From NCBI GenBank assembly GCA_019308745.1, contig JAFDHO010000035.1, positions 1 to 39,981 on the forward strand: a stretch of 39,981 nucleotides of DNA, written 5' to 3'. Source of the stretch: Deltaproteobacteria bacterium (GTDB lineage: Bacteria > Desulfobacterota > DSM-4660 > Desulfatiglandales > HGW-15). The notes below the pieces were generated by a model. It worked only from the letters and a program-made list of their open reading frames with translations, searched no databases and had not been told where the DNA came from. This document shows, piece by piece, positions 25,305 to 34,064 of the stretch. The stretch's first letter is position 1. The number at the start of each line of letters is the position of its first letter. A program made the translations under genes and the position numbers.

Positions 25305-26897
25305 CTATTCTTCAATCCACAGATTGGAAAATGGGTTGCAGACGTAGATGTTCAAGGTATCATTGATCTTGAATCCCTTTACCTTCTTGTTATACCCTAT
25401 GACCATGCGGTAGCCGGCCATGGGTATCGCAGCAACGTCCTTCAGCAGGACCATTTCGGCTTCCTGGTAGGCCCTCTTTCTCTCTTCCGCGCTTGTTGCT
25501 GACTCTGCCTTCTGGATCCACCTGTCGAATTCCGGGTTGGAGTATCCTCCCAGGGATTTCCCGTCCGGGGCTGTCCCGGAATTTGTCTCAAAATACCTGA
25601 AGCCCATGGAGGGATCCACGGCAAAACCCGCTCCGTATCCTGCGGTATCCCATTCTATCTTCGGATCCCTCAACACCTTTTCGTACCATATGGCGTGGGA
25701 GAGAAGCTGTAAGTTAAGGGTCACCCCTATCTGGGCCAGTTGCAGCTTTGCAGGCTCGGCAATTCTTTTCCCGGTGGGACGATTGGTGTCCAGCCAATAT
25801 ATGGGGGGGATCTTTTTCCCCGCATCCCTTTCAACCGCCTTTATCAGTTTCTTTGCCTCCCCGGGGTCGTAGGGCGGCACGAGTTTCAATGCCTCGGGAT
25901 TGAAGTAGGGAGAATATTCAAGGAGTGTCCTGGCGTACATCCCGGACTTGAAGGCCCTCACATTTATGCAAATATTCTTCCAGTCCGCGCCCATCCACAT
26001 GGCCTTTCTGAACCTGAGATCATTCACTGGCCAGCGCCTGAAGTTGAAGTAATGTTTGTGCAGGACCAGAGAATTATTGGCCACCTGATATTCCACGTTG
26101 GGGTCCTTCTCAATAATGGGCCTGGCTATATCCAGGAGTTGAGCCATATCGATGTCTCCCTTCTGGAGAGCTATCAAACGGGAATCATCAGAACGGATGG
26201 GGATATATTCCACCCTGTCTATGTAAGGTTTTGGGCCCCAATAGTCGTCGAACCTCTCAATGACAACCTTTTCCTTGGGTTTGATGCTCACGATCTTGTA
26301 AGGGCCCGTGCCGCAGGGATGGGCCTGAAACTTTTTTCCCCATTTCGCCACCTCCTCCGGGGGCGCAATGCCACGCACCGCATAGGCCATGACCCTCATC
26401 AGGGGGGCATAGGGTTTCTCCAGGATGATCTTGACAGTGTATTTGTCAACAACCTCCACTGCCTTCAGGTACTTAATCAGCTCCCTGAATTTCACCGGTT
26501 TCCACCCGGGAGGTGTCTTGATCCTCCAGTCCAGGTTGGTCTTCACATCCTCAGCAGTCATTTCCCTGCCGTTGTGAAACTTCACTCCCCTTCTCAAGTG
26601 GACGATCCAAATCGTGTTATCCTGTGTTTCATACCTGGTTGCAAGGGCCGGCGATAGGCTCTTGAATCCATCTGGCCCCCAGTTGAAGAGGCGATCATAG
26701 ATCATCCCCACCGCAGGCGCCATCGTCTCAAGGGTCGTGTATCGGATATCCATCCTATGAAACTGGGGCATCCTCAGCCCTATCCGCAGGGTCCCCCCGT
26801 ATTGCGGTCCCTTTGCAAGGACACCTGAAGATAAACAAAGGATTGACAAGGTGATCACGGCACAGATAACAAAAGTCATTCTCGGATATCTTTTCAT
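25305..26897 (-). CDS. ABC transporter substrate-binding protein, peptide/nickel (SBP_bac_5) family
   Basis: Periplasmic binding protein of the DppA/OppA/NikA family, 530 residues. The N-terminus KRYPRMTFVICAVITLSILC ends in GVLA-K, a Sec signal with cleavage near residue 28, and no lipobox cysteine. Family landmarks are GGTLRIGL after the signal, LRRGVKFHNGREMTAEDV, GTGPYKIVSIKPKEKVVIERFDDYWG and a C-terminal YNKKVKGFKIN. AGGAGG precedes the ATG at 26897; the frame continues upstream without homology. No Dpp/Opp permease or ATPase genes are adjacent, so it is an orphan that probably works with a transporter encoded elsewhere. Ligand unknown. Confidence 0.88.
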   Translation of the reverse strand: MKRYPRMTFVICAVITLSILCLSSGVLAKGPQYGGTLRIGLRMPQFHRMDIRYTTLETMAPAVGMIYDRLFNWGPDGFKSLSPALATRYETQDNTIWIVHLRRGVKFHNGREMTAEDVKTNLDWRIKTPPGWKPVKFRELIKYLKAVEVVDKYTVKIILEKPYAPLMRVMAYAVRGIAPPEEVAKWGKKFQAHPCGTGPYKIVSIKPKEKVVIERFDDYWGPKPYIDRVEYIPIRSDDSRLIALQKGDIDMAQLLDIARPIIEKDPNVEYQVANNSLVLHKHYFNFRRWPVNDLRFRKAMWMGADWKNICINVRAFKSGMYARTLLEYSPYFNPEALKLVPPYDPGEAKKLIKAVERDAGKKIPPIYWLDTNRPTGKRIAEPAKLQLAQIGVTLNLQLLSHAIWYEKVLRDPKIEWDTAGYGAGFAVDPSMGFRYFETNSGTAPDGKSLGGYSNPEFDRWIQKAESATSAEERKRAYQEAEMVLLKDVAAIPMAGYRMVIGYNKKVKGFKINDTLNIYVCNPFSNLWIEE

Positions 26898-27053
26898 AAT
26901 ATCCCTCCTTTCTCTCTTTGATCCTTCATATGCTAACTGGCTTTTGCTCAAAGGCTTCTTCTTTTTTCCCCCGAATTGGTTAAACCGAGGCACCCACCAT
27001 CGTTCTTTTCGGGATCGGGCAACAGGCCTTGCTACCGGCATCATTCCAACCAG

Positions 27054-27299
27054 CTAGACAAAGGCAGTCCTTATGTCTTCCAAGGTGAGGGCTCCTTCAA
27101 TGGATATGGCCTGATAAGGACAGATTTCCTCACACTGACGGCAGAAAATGCATTGAACCGTATTGCCTATCCGCATCTTTTCCTTCCCCTCATCAAATTC
27201 CAGGACCCCCTGGCCACAGGCCTCAACGCACAAACCTAACTTGCACCTGCACTGATCTTCATCATAGATATAGGTAATGCTGCCCCCCTTCCATTTCAT
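27054..27299 (-). CDS. two-cluster ferredoxin partner of the flavoprotein
   Basis: Small 81-residue ferredoxin with two [4Fe-4S] sites. The second is standard, C50-x2-C53-x2-C56-x3-C60-P. The first is unusual: C17, C19, C24 and C28, so the spacing is x1, x4, x3 instead of x2, x2, x3 and the proline after the last cysteine is missing. The arrangement recalls the electron-transfer subunit of APS-reductase-like pairs. Its start overlaps the flavoprotein stop by 4 bp, which implies the two form a complex. Last gene of the transport operon. Confidence 0.85.
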   Translation of the reverse strand: MKWKGGSITYIYDEDQCRCKLGLCVEACGQGVLEFDEGKEKMRIGNTVQCIFCRQCEEICPYQAISIEGALTLEDIRTAFV

Positions 27300-29053
27300 T
27301 TTGCTTCTTCCCTATCTTCCGGCGTCATAAAGAGGAATTCAACAGGAGCTGTCTCAATGGCAATCCCATCAGATGTTCGTCTGATGATCGTGTTCTTAAG
27401 CCAGTTTCTGTCATCCCGCTCAGGATGATCCAACCGCTGGTTGTAGCCCCTACTCTCGGTACGGTAAAAGGCGGCCGGAAGGATCATCTTTCCTACCTGA
27501 ACCATGTTGGCGGCCTCGACTGCCTCCCGTAATTTCCTAAAACTGCCCTTTGCATAGAGAAGGGGCAAGGCCTCTTCCTCGATCTCCTTCAAAGCCTCCA
27601 TCCCCTTTTCCAGGCCCCTTTTCTCCCTCAAGGGCCCGCCACTTTCCCACATGATTGACTTCACAATAGCTTTCACGTTCTCGGGATCGACCCTTTCAGC
27701 GGGTCCTCGCTCGAGCATGGTCTCAAGTTCCCCCTTCTTCTCCTCAATCCATTCCTTGGTGCCTGCATCCAACTCTGGAGAGGAGGCCTCCAGGGCCCTG
27801 TTCACGGCACTCCTTCCGGCCAGCACACCCGTAACCAGGGCATAGAGGAGAGATGACCCGGGAGATACATCTCCCGCCGCAAAAAGGCCTTCAAGGTCTG
27901 TCCTCCCTTTTTGGTCTATCCTGACACCTCCTCCCTTGAAGTCCCCGATACATATGGGAGCCACTCGAAGCTGCTTTCTTTTCAAGTCAAAGCCCCTCAA
28001 GAGGTTGAGGGTAAAGATGCCCTTCGCGTCCACGTACCACCTTTCTTCCGGAACACCTGTGAGGTCGAGAAAGACAGCCCCCCTGTCTCCCCTCCCCTCC
28101 AGTATCTCCCTCATTGATGCCTTGACAAGGTGGGGAACCAGTTCAATGAAAGGTCTGCCGTAACGTCTCGAAATATCATCGGACAGGGACAGGGTGGCGT
28201 CTTTGCCGAGGATACCCTGTTCCTTTGCATATTCCAGGAAAAAGGGCTCCCCACGGGCATTTCTCAGGACGCCCTTGACCCTCGCCGATGACCCGGGTAT
28301 CCAATATTGGGGCAGCCCCGGTTCAGCGACACCCCAGTTATCAAATCCCATCATTTCCATATCCGAGAGCGTCGCCCCGGCCCTGTAAGAGATGGCATAC
28401 CCGTCGCCCGTCATGCGGGCGGGGGCATAGGTTCGTTCATAGATCTGGCCATGGCTGCCGGTGGCCAAGACCACAGATTTGGCGCGAATGACCAGGAAGC
28501 ACTTCCTCAGGATGTCAAAGCCGATGGCACCAACGATCGAATCCCCCTGGCGGACAAGGTCCGTGATCATGGTCATCTCCCGGGTCTTTGTGCCCGCCTT
28601 CTTGGCATGCTCCAACAGAGGAAGCATGATGTTCTTCCCGTAGACACCGGGTGGTCCCAGCCACCGCTGACTGAATATGTCTTCGACCCCGAAGTCCCTG
28701 AGCTCCTCCGCGCGCAACTCCATCTCGCAGGCCACGGTCAGGGAAAGTCTCTGGTTTGCCGTATATTGGCTCCCACCTGTCCGTGCCCCCTCCTTCACAA
28801 AATATCGAAAAGACACATCAAAGGGTTGTTCAAAATCCATACCGGGTTCCATCACTCCCAGCGTGACCAGATATTGCGGAGGTTTTCTCGCCACCAGGGC
28901 CCCTGCGTAGATCGATGCGCTTGCCCTGGTGAGAATGCTCTTGTCAACAAGCAGAGTGCTCAGACCGGCCCGCCTGCTCTCGATAGCGGCCCTCAGACCC
29001 CCCATACCGCTGCCGATTACCAGCACGTCACACGTCCCATGATCTACGTCCAT
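27296..29053 (-). CDS. FAD-dependent oxidoreductase of the FrdA/AprA/NadB superfamily
   Basis: Flavoprotein of 585 residues. GSGMGGLRAAIESRRAG (14-30) is the FAD dinucleotide fold, VVLATGSHGQIY the ATG motif, and LEGLFAAGDVSPGSSLLYAL the second FAD contact. The C-terminal helical region from about 440 is like the succinate dehydrogenase/APS reductase alpha-subunit tail, including the late YNQRLDHPERDDRNWLK. The exact fumarate-reductase active-site His/Arg set is not evident, so the substrate is unknown. Translationally coupled to the downstream ferredoxin, which resembles an AprAB or thiol/fumarate reductase pair. Its position behind an ABC importer suggests it acts on the imported compound. 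Confidence 0.8.
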   Translation of the reverse strand: MDVDHGTCDVLVIGSGMGGLRAAIESRRAGLSTLLVDKSILTRASASIYAGALVARKPPQYLVTLGVMEPGMDFEQPFDVSFRYFVKEGARTGGSQYTANQRLSLTVACEMELRAEELRDFGVEDIFSQRWLGPPGVYGKNIMLPLLEHAKKAGTKTREMTMITDLVRQGDSIVGAIGFDILRKCFLVIRAKSVVLATGSHGQIYERTYAPARMTGDGYAISYRAGATLSDMEMMGFDNWGVAEPGLPQYWIPGSSARVKGVLRNARGEPFFLEYAKEQGILGKDATLSLSDDISRRYGRPFIELVPHLVKASMREILEGRGDRGAVFLDLTGVPEERWYVDAKGIFTLNLLRGFDLKRKQLRVAPICIGDFKGGGVRIDQKGRTDLEGLFAAGDVSPGSSLLYALVTGVLAGRSAVNRALEASSPELDAGTKEWIEEKKGELETMLERGPAERVDPENVKAIVKSIMWESGGPLREKRGLEKGMEALKEIEEEALPLLYAKGSFRKLREAVEAANMVQVGKMILPAAFYRTESRGYNQRLDHPERDDRNWLKNTIIRRTSDGIAIETAPVEFLFMTPEDREEAK

Positions 29054-29104
29054 GCCTCAGCCCCTCCCTGTTCGCACCCGCGGGGAATCCTCACGCCCCG
29101 GGCA

Positions 29105-29866
29105 TCATCCTGAATGCATGATCCTCCTTGCCTTCCCCACGTATTGATTGAATTCAACGCCCTCCCGCATGCCCATATCCCTGGGTCTGGGGAGATCAAT
29201 GTCAAGGACTTCCTTTACCGTGCCCGGCCTCGGGCTCATGATCAGGATCCTGTCGGAGAGAAATACGGCTTCGGCGATATCGTGGGTCACGAAGAGGACT
29301 GTCTTCGTCTTCTCGGTCCATATCTTTTGGAGCCAGACATTCATCTCATCGCGGGTCATGGCATCCAGGGCCCCAAATGGCTCGTCCATCAAGAGAAGAG
29401 GGGGATCGTGAATCAAGGCACGGCAGAAGGAGACCCTCTGCTGCATGCCCCCTGATAGCTCCCAGGGAAATCGCCTCTCGAAGCCTGCCAGCCCGGCCAT
29501 CTTGATCAACTCCATGGCCTTGCCAACGTATTCTTCCTTGTCAAACCCTTTCCTTACCTCTACCTGTAACATGATATTGTCGAGCACCCGTCTCCAGGCC
29601 AGAAGCACCGCATTCTGAAAGACAATACCCACGTTTGGATGGGGACCTTTGACAAGGATCCCCTCCACATGGACTTCCCCCTTCGTTAAAGGCAGAAGAC
29701 CAGCAATAACCTTGATCAGGGTGGACTTACCACAGCCACTCGGGCCCACAATGGAGATGAATTCCCCCTCCCTGGCGGAAAAACTTACATCCTCCAATGC
29801 ATGGATAGACCCGTCTTTCATCGGGTATGTCAGGCAGCATCCTTTGACCTCTATGGCCTCGGTCAT
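29105..29866 (-). CDS. ABC transporter ATPase, nitrate/sulfonate/taurine type
   Basis: ATP-binding subunit of a SsuB/TauB/ThiZ-like importer, 253 residues, on the cytoplasmic face of the membrane. Walker A is GPSGCGKST (41-49), the Q-loop VFQNAVLL, the signature LSGGMQQR, Walker B LLLMDEP with D-loop GALDAMT, and the switch histidine VTHDIAEAV. The neighbouring NMT1/THI5-type binding protein and two SsuC/TauC-like permeases complete the transporter. Confidence 0.93.
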   Translation of the reverse strand: MTEAIEVKGCCLTYPMKDGSIHALEDVSFSAREGEFISIVGPSGCGKSTLIKVIAGLLPLTKGEVHVEGILVKGPHPNVGIVFQNAVLLAWRRVLDNIMLQVEVRKGFDKEEYVGKAMELIKMAGLAGFERRFPWELSGGMQQRVSFCRALIHDPPLLLMDEPFGALDAMTRDEMNVWLQKIWTEKTKTVLFVTHDIAEAVFLSDRILIMSPRPGTVKEVLDIDLPRPRDMGMREGVEFNQYVGKARRIMHSG

Positions 29867-29899
29867 GGTATAGCTTCCTTCGCGCTCCTCTGAGAGGAA

Positions 29900-29942
29900 G
29901 GCAGAGAAGCAAGGGGATCAACAACCCTTTCGCCTCTCTGCC
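29900..29942 (-). terminator. stem-loop between binding-protein and ATPase genes
   Basis: GGCAGAGA (29900-29907) pairs with TCTCTGCC (29935-29942), and AAGGG (29911-29915) with CCCTT (29925-29929). The result is a long two-part hairpin beginning 8 nt after the binding-protein stop. A short palindrome CCTCTGAGAGG follows (29887-29897). No T-run is present, so mRNA protection or partial termination, giving excess binding protein, is the likely role. Confidence 0.55.
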
Positions 29943-29949
29943 CCTTCAG

Positions 29950-30948
29950 TCAAAGTGTTGGTAGGAATTCGTTCGTGAAGAACTTGTTTAGTGGCATATC
30001 TTTCGCTTCGGGAAGGCCGGCGAAGCGGGCAACGATATCCTTCATGGCTTCAACGACCTTGGGGTCCTGCCATCCGAGGGGAGGCGGAAACAGCCATCTG
30101 AGACTCCGAAGTTGGGTCAGGATGATGTCCTTCTTGGCCATCGGAAAATGCTTGACCGCGATGTCTGCGGTTTCTTCCAGGTCCATGAAGGCATGGTTGA
30201 TCCCCCTGAGGCTTGCCTTAACAAAACGCCGGATCAAATCCGGGTTCTTTTTGTAGGTATCCAGATGGGTAATGATCCCATCACCCACGTCGGGAATTCC
30301 CCAGTCGCCGAAGAGGAGTATTTGCGGTGCCTCAACCCCCATCTTTTGGAGCCTTACGATATCATCCATTCCCAGGCCCAGTGTCCCGTCAGCTTTTCCT
30401 GTTGCAACGGCTTCCAGTCGGGCCCGCCCTGCAGCCAGGTATCGTACCTGCTTGAGGGTGAGATTGTTGACGGCCAGGAAGGCCTCAAAAATATCGCTGG
30501 TTCCCGAGCCTGACCCTGCGATCGTCTTGCCTATCAGGTCTTGAGGGGTCTTGATGCCCTTTGCTACAGGGAACAATATCCCCTGTCTCTTTGATTTTTC
30601 CACTACCATGACCTGGATGACCGGCACACCTCTGGCGACCCCCTTGACGGTCACGTTTGTTCCTGCAAAGCCGAAGGTCTCTCTCCCGGCCCCTATGAGC
30701 TTGAGGGTGGCCGTGGAACCTGCGCCTTCTTTTATGGTGATGTCGATACCCTCTTCCTGGTAAAACCCCTTGTCCATTGCTAATATAAAGGGTGTATGCA
30801 TTGCAGAGCACTTCCAGTGAAGACGAAACATAACCTTGTCTGCTGCCTTTGCATCGGGCGGGAACAGGGATTGACCAATAAGTATTACGGCTAAAATAGC
30901 AAAGATAGGAATGATCAGCGACATGTGTTTCGATGAATTTGGTCTCAT
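29950..30948 (-). CDS. ABC transporter substrate-binding protein, NMT1/THI5-like
   Basis: Periplasmic binding protein of the SsuA/TauA/ThiY type, 332 residues. The signal peptide spans about 1-37 (SLIIPIFAILAVILIG then DAKA). The mature part has LHWKCSAMHTPFILAMDKGFYQEEGIDI, GSGSGTSDIFEAFL and a hinge near GKADGTLGLGMDDI. The ATG at 30948 follows GGAGGG; a GTG 5 codons upstream overlaps that site. Family ligands range from sulfonates and nitrate to pyrimidines and riboflavin, so the substrate cannot be named. Confidence 0.88.
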   Translation of the reverse strand: MRPNSSKHMSLIIPIFAILAVILIGQSLFPPDAKAADKVMFRLHWKCSAMHTPFILAMDKGFYQEEGIDITIKEGAGSTATLKLIGAGRETFGFAGTNVTVKGVARGVPVIQVMVVEKSKRQGILFPVAKGIKTPQDLIGKTIAGSGSGTSDIFEAFLAVNNLTLKQVRYLAAGRARLEAVATGKADGTLGLGMDDIVRLQKMGVEAPQILLFGDWGIPDVGDGIITHLDTYKKNPDLIRRFVKASLRGINHAFMDLEETADIAVKHFPMAKKDIILTQLRSLRWLFPPPLGWQDPKVVEAMKDIVARFAGLPEAKDMPLNKFFTNEFLPTL

Positions 30949-31042
30949 CTTTCTACCCTCCACATTTTATTAAGGGTTAACAAAAGGTGCCCAATGGAAT
31001 TCCCCTTCCTATATGACTTTTATCACCTCCCTCCTTTCATTC

Positions 31043-31852
31043 TCATGCAGTGAAGAACTTTTCTTCTTCTCTGCGCATGGCCACATGCCATGAAATCGTC
31101 CTCCTTTCCACCCACACGGTAAAGGCGTAGATCAATCTGCCCAAGATGACCAAGACAACGAGGACCGAGAACAGGAGCTTGACGTCATAGTTGTGGTTCG
31201 CTACGGTGATCAGGTATCCGAGGCCCGCATCTGATCCGACAAACTCGCCCGTGATAGAGCCCAGCATGGCTACCAGCCCCCCGAGCTTCAGACCACTGAA
31301 GAAATGGGGCAAGGAGTTCGGGAGCCGGACCTTGAGAAAGGTCTGGAAAGTGGTGGCGGACATGGATTTGGTAAGATCAACCATCTCAGGCTCAATGTCT
31401 CTCAAGCCCGTGATCATGGCGATCACTATGGGAAAGTAGGCGAGCCAGAAGCTGATAATGACCTTGGGAGTGTAGCCGAAACCAAACCACACAATGAAAA
31501 GGGGGGCGATGGCGATTTTCGGCGTTGTCTGGAAAAACACCATCAGGGGCAACAATGTCTTTTCAACGGGCCTCGACCAGACGATTATGATAGAGACCAT
31601 GACCGAGAAGACAACAGCCAGGATCAACCCCGTAATCGTTTCGTAGACCGTGACCAGGGTGTGGTGGGAGAGGAGGTTGAGATTGTAGAAGAACTCCTTG
31701 ATAATGATTATGGGCCCGGGCAGTATGAAATCCGGTACGGACAAGACCACAATGGCCGCCTGCCAGAGGACCAATATGATCATGGTGGTGACGATAGGGT
31801 AAAGAGATGTCCTTATCCTCTCATCCCATTTTGTCTCTCGCTTCATTGCCAT
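31043..31852 (-). CDS. ABC transporter permease, SsuC/TauC-like (copy 2)
   Basis: Integral inner-membrane permease of 269 residues with about six hydrophobic segments (IVTTMIILVLWQAAIVVL first). The cytoplasmic EAA loop, ITGLRDIEPEMVDLTKSMSA...RLPNSLPHFFSGLKLG, contacts the ATPase. It is a clear paralogue of the gene at 31949-32761: both share LPGPI, VWxRPVE, PLMVF, APLF, GEF and AISWHV-type C-terminal positions. ATG with a modest AGGTG upstream. Confidence 0.93.
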   Translation of the reverse strand: MAMKRETKWDERIRTSLYPIVTTMIILVLWQAAIVVLSVPDFILPGPIIIIKEFFYNLNLLSHHTLVTVYETITGLILAVVFSVMVSIIIVWSRPVEKTLLPLMVFFQTTPKIAIAPLFIVWFGFGYTPKVIISFWLAYFPIVIAMITGLRDIEPEMVDLTKSMSATTFQTFLKVRLPNSLPHFFSGLKLGGLVAMLGSITGEFVGSDAGLGYLITVANHNYDVKLLFSVLVVLVILGRLIYAFTVWVERRTISWHVAMRREEEKFFTA

Positions 31853-31948
31853 AACACCTGCCCTATCCCCTGTTTTCTAAGCTTTTGTGTCAAGATATGC
31901 TGCTTCGGCCTGACCTCAAGGCTCCTTCTCCCGCTGAAGGAAAATGAT

Positions 31949-32761
31949 TTATGTTGAGAACATGACTCTTTCCTTTTCCCTCATGACCACATGCCATGAA
32001 ATGGCATAACGTTCCAGCCATTCTACGAAAGAGAAGAGAACCTTCCCCAAAAGCAAGAGCAAGACCAGGTCGGCGAAGAGCAGTGTGGTGTCCAGCCTGT
32101 CGTTGGCATAGATGACAAGGTAACCCAGCCCTTCCATGGAGCCGAGAAACTCCCCGATGACGGCCCCCACCAGGGACAGGAGGGCGCCCAACTTAAGCCC
32201 GCTGAACATGTAAGGGAGCGAGTTGGGGATACGGATCTTGACAAAGGTCTGCAAAGAGCTGGCTGACATGGATTTGGCGAGATCCATCACCTCCTCTTCT
32301 ATGTCCCTCAAGCCCGTGATCGTCTCTATCACAACGGGAAAATAGGCGAGCAGGAAACTGATCAATATCTTGGGGAAATGCCCGAAGCCGAACCATATGA
32401 TAAACAAGGGAGCAATGGCGACCTTGGGGATGGTCTGCAGGAAAACCATGAGAGGCATGAGGGTCCTTTCAACAGGTCTCCACCAAACGACAGCGACGGA
32501 GATAGGAATGGCCACAATAACCGCAAGAAGGAATCCCACTCCCATCTCATAGAGCGTAACAAGAGCATTCTGAAATAACAGGTTCCACTCTTTGAAGATT
32601 TCAGCTATGACCACAATCGGCCCAGGGAGCAGGTATTCGGGGATAGATAAGACATAGACGGCCAGTTGCCAGAGGACAATGAGCCCTAGGGCTGCACCCA
32701 TCGGGTAAAGCATGTCCCTTTGACGCAAAAGCCTACTGACGATCTTCTCTTTCAGGGTCAT
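31949..32761 (-). CDS. ABC transporter permease, SsuC/TauC-like (copy 1)
   Basis: Integral inner-membrane permease of 270 residues with the same topology and EAA loop as its downstream paralogue (ITGLRDIEEEVMDLAKSMSA...RIPNSLPYMFSGLKLG). Sulfonate-type importers usually carry a single permease gene working as a homodimer, so two adjacent copies suggest a heterodimeric pore or recent duplication. Followed by the second permease after 96 bp. Confidence 0.93.
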   Translation of the reverse strand: MTLKEKIVSRLLRQRDMLYPMGAALGLIVLWQLAVYVLSIPEYLLPGPIVVIAEIFKEWNLLFQNALVTLYEMGVGFLLAVIVAIPISVAVVWWRPVERTLMPLMVFLQTIPKVAIAPLFIIWFGFGHFPKILISFLLAYFPVVIETITGLRDIEEEVMDLAKSMSASSLQTFVKIRIPNSLPYMFSGLKLGALLSLVGAVIGEFLGSMEGLGYLVIYANDRLDTTLLFADLVLLLLLGKVLFSFVEWLERYAISWHVVMREKERVMFST

Positions 32762-32832
32762 CTGGATTTACCCCTGCCCGGAATGGTCTTTGTCCTTACA
32801 CTCCTCTACCGGGGGCAGGCCCCCCCCGGTCT

Positions 32833-33174
32833 CTAGAATCCCAGTTTTTGCGTACGGGCATCCGATCTTCCTGCTGGCAACCCTTCGGCAGGCGGTTTGA
32901 CTTCCCCGGTCCCTGCCCACATATCCTGTATCGGGGACGGATTGAATTCCTTTCGGATAGCACCCTCCACCTTGAAGCACTTATTACCGTCCTCCTGACA
33001 GGCCTCTTCGCAGGCCAGGCAGATCAGGCATTCTTGGAAATTGACAACCGCAACTTTCTTCTGTTCTCTATCCCAATCAAGGACTTCCACAGGACAGCTG
33101 TCGACGCAATTAAGGCACGATTGGCCAAGACATTTCTTGTGATCAATAACAATCCCGATCTTTTGTTTTAACAT
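32833..33174 (-). CDS. ferredoxin-like protein with two [4Fe-4S] motifs
   Basis: Small protein of 113 residues. Cysteines C15, C20, C23 and C27 (spacing x4, x2, x3, then P) and C49, C52, C55 and C59 would ligate two [4Fe-4S] clusters; C66 is extra. After residue 70 the chain has no recognisable fold and is rich in Pro, Gly and charged residues. The first motif, like that of the operon's other ferredoxin, departs from the standard spacing. It lies between the regulator and the permeases, so it may pass electrons to or from the flavoprotein of the same cluster. Confidence 0.8.
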   Translation of the reverse strand: MLKQKIGIVIDHKKCLGQSCLNCVDSCPVEVLDWDREQKKVAVVNFQECLICLACEEACQEDGNKCFKVEGAIRKEFNPSPIQDMWAGTGEVKPPAEGLPAGRSDARTQKLGF

Positions 33175-33341
33175 GACGATCCTCCCCTATGAAACTGCTT
33201 CCTTTTGTCTTAGTCCCTCGCTTGGTATTTTTCCTGCGGGAACCTTTAATGATCCCATCCCAGTCGGTAACCCTACAGGCTTTGATGAACTCTCCGAATA
33301 CTCCGATTCATCGAATCTACCAGCAGCTTTTCTCTAACCTT

Positions 33342-33998
33342 CTAGATATGTTCTTCTCTTTCAAGTATTTCCACGATGTACTTTGTCTGCTTCTCAACGT
33401 GCTGCCGAAAGAGTTTCTCCACCTTCTCAGCATCCTTTTTTCGAGCAGACTCCATTATTCTCCGATGGTCAGCAGCAAGGACCTTGAATCTTTCAGGATA
33501 CTTCCTCGTTACCGTACGAAATCTCAGGACCTGCTCATGGATATTCCTAATCATCTCTCTGAGCTTTTCATTATTGCTCGCCTTCCAAAAGATAGAATGA
33601 AAATTGATATTGGCCTTTTCATATTCCACGGAGTTCTTTTCCCTTGAATACTTTTCTAGAAGAGCCACATATTTCTCCATCTTTTCGAAGTCGCCCTCCT
33701 TTAAGTTCGGCACCGCTTCCCTGGCCGCTAACCCTTCAAGGACACTTTGTATGACATAGAATTCTTCGACCTCCTTTTTGTTCATCTTCTTCACCCGGGC
33801 CATGGTGTGGGGCACAATCTCGACGAATCCGATGCCCTCCAGATAGCGCAGTGCCTCCCTCACGGGCGTCTTGCTCACATCATATTTTTCAGCCAGTTCA
33901 GCTTCCTTGAGGCGTTCATCCGGCCCGTAGCGCCCGTTGATGATGTCTTCCTTTATCTCTTCCGCTATGGCTTCCCAAATCTGCCTGTAATTCTTCAA
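33342..33998 (-). CDS. GntR-family regulator, FadR/FCD subgroup
   Basis: Transcriptional regulator of 218 residues. Residues about 8-70 form the GntR winged helix (GRYGPDERLKEAELAEKYDVSKTPVREALRYLE, with the classic SKTPVREAL recognition helix). Residues 80-215 are an all-helical FCD ligand-binding domain with metal-type histidines in NINFHSIFW, ADHRRI and RQHVEK. The start is TTG with GGAGG 6 nt upstream. It leads the transport operon and probably regulates it and itself through the palindromes just upstream. Ligands of FCD proteins are usually small carboxylic acids. Confidence 0.92.
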   Translation of the reverse strand: MKNYRQIWEAIAEEIKEDIINGRYGPDERLKEAELAEKYDVSKTPVREALRYLEGIGFVEIVPHTMARVKKMNKKEVEEFYVIQSVLEGLAAREAVPNLKEGDFEKMEKYVALLEKYSREKNSVEYEKANINFHSIFWKASNNEKLREMIRNIHEQVLRFRTVTRKYPERFKVLAADHRRIMESARKKDAEKVEKLFRQHVEKQTKYIVEILEREEHI

Positions 33999-34028
33999 GA
34001 ATTCCTCCGTTGCGAGACGAAGTAATGA

Positions 34029-34050
34029 TTTTCACCGAATCAGGTGAAAA
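34029..34050. promoter_or_regulatory. 8-bp inverted repeat in the gntR leader, candidate operator
   Basis: TTTTCACC and GGTGAAAA, a perfect 8-bp inverted repeat around the six bases GAATCA, 31 bp upstream of the gntR start. It is well placed for autoregulation or as an mRNA hairpin. Confidence 0.5.
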
Positions 34051-34064
34051 CTCAAGACTAGATT

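Noticed and set aside
25740-26657. 305-codon + strand frame within the peptide-type binding protein
   Set aside because: The minus strand product matches SBP_bac_5 along its full length; the + frame shows no signal peptide or domain.
28307-29113. 268-codon + strand frame across the flavoprotein gene
   Set aside because: Antisense shadow of an FAD-binding protein with clear dinucleotide fold.
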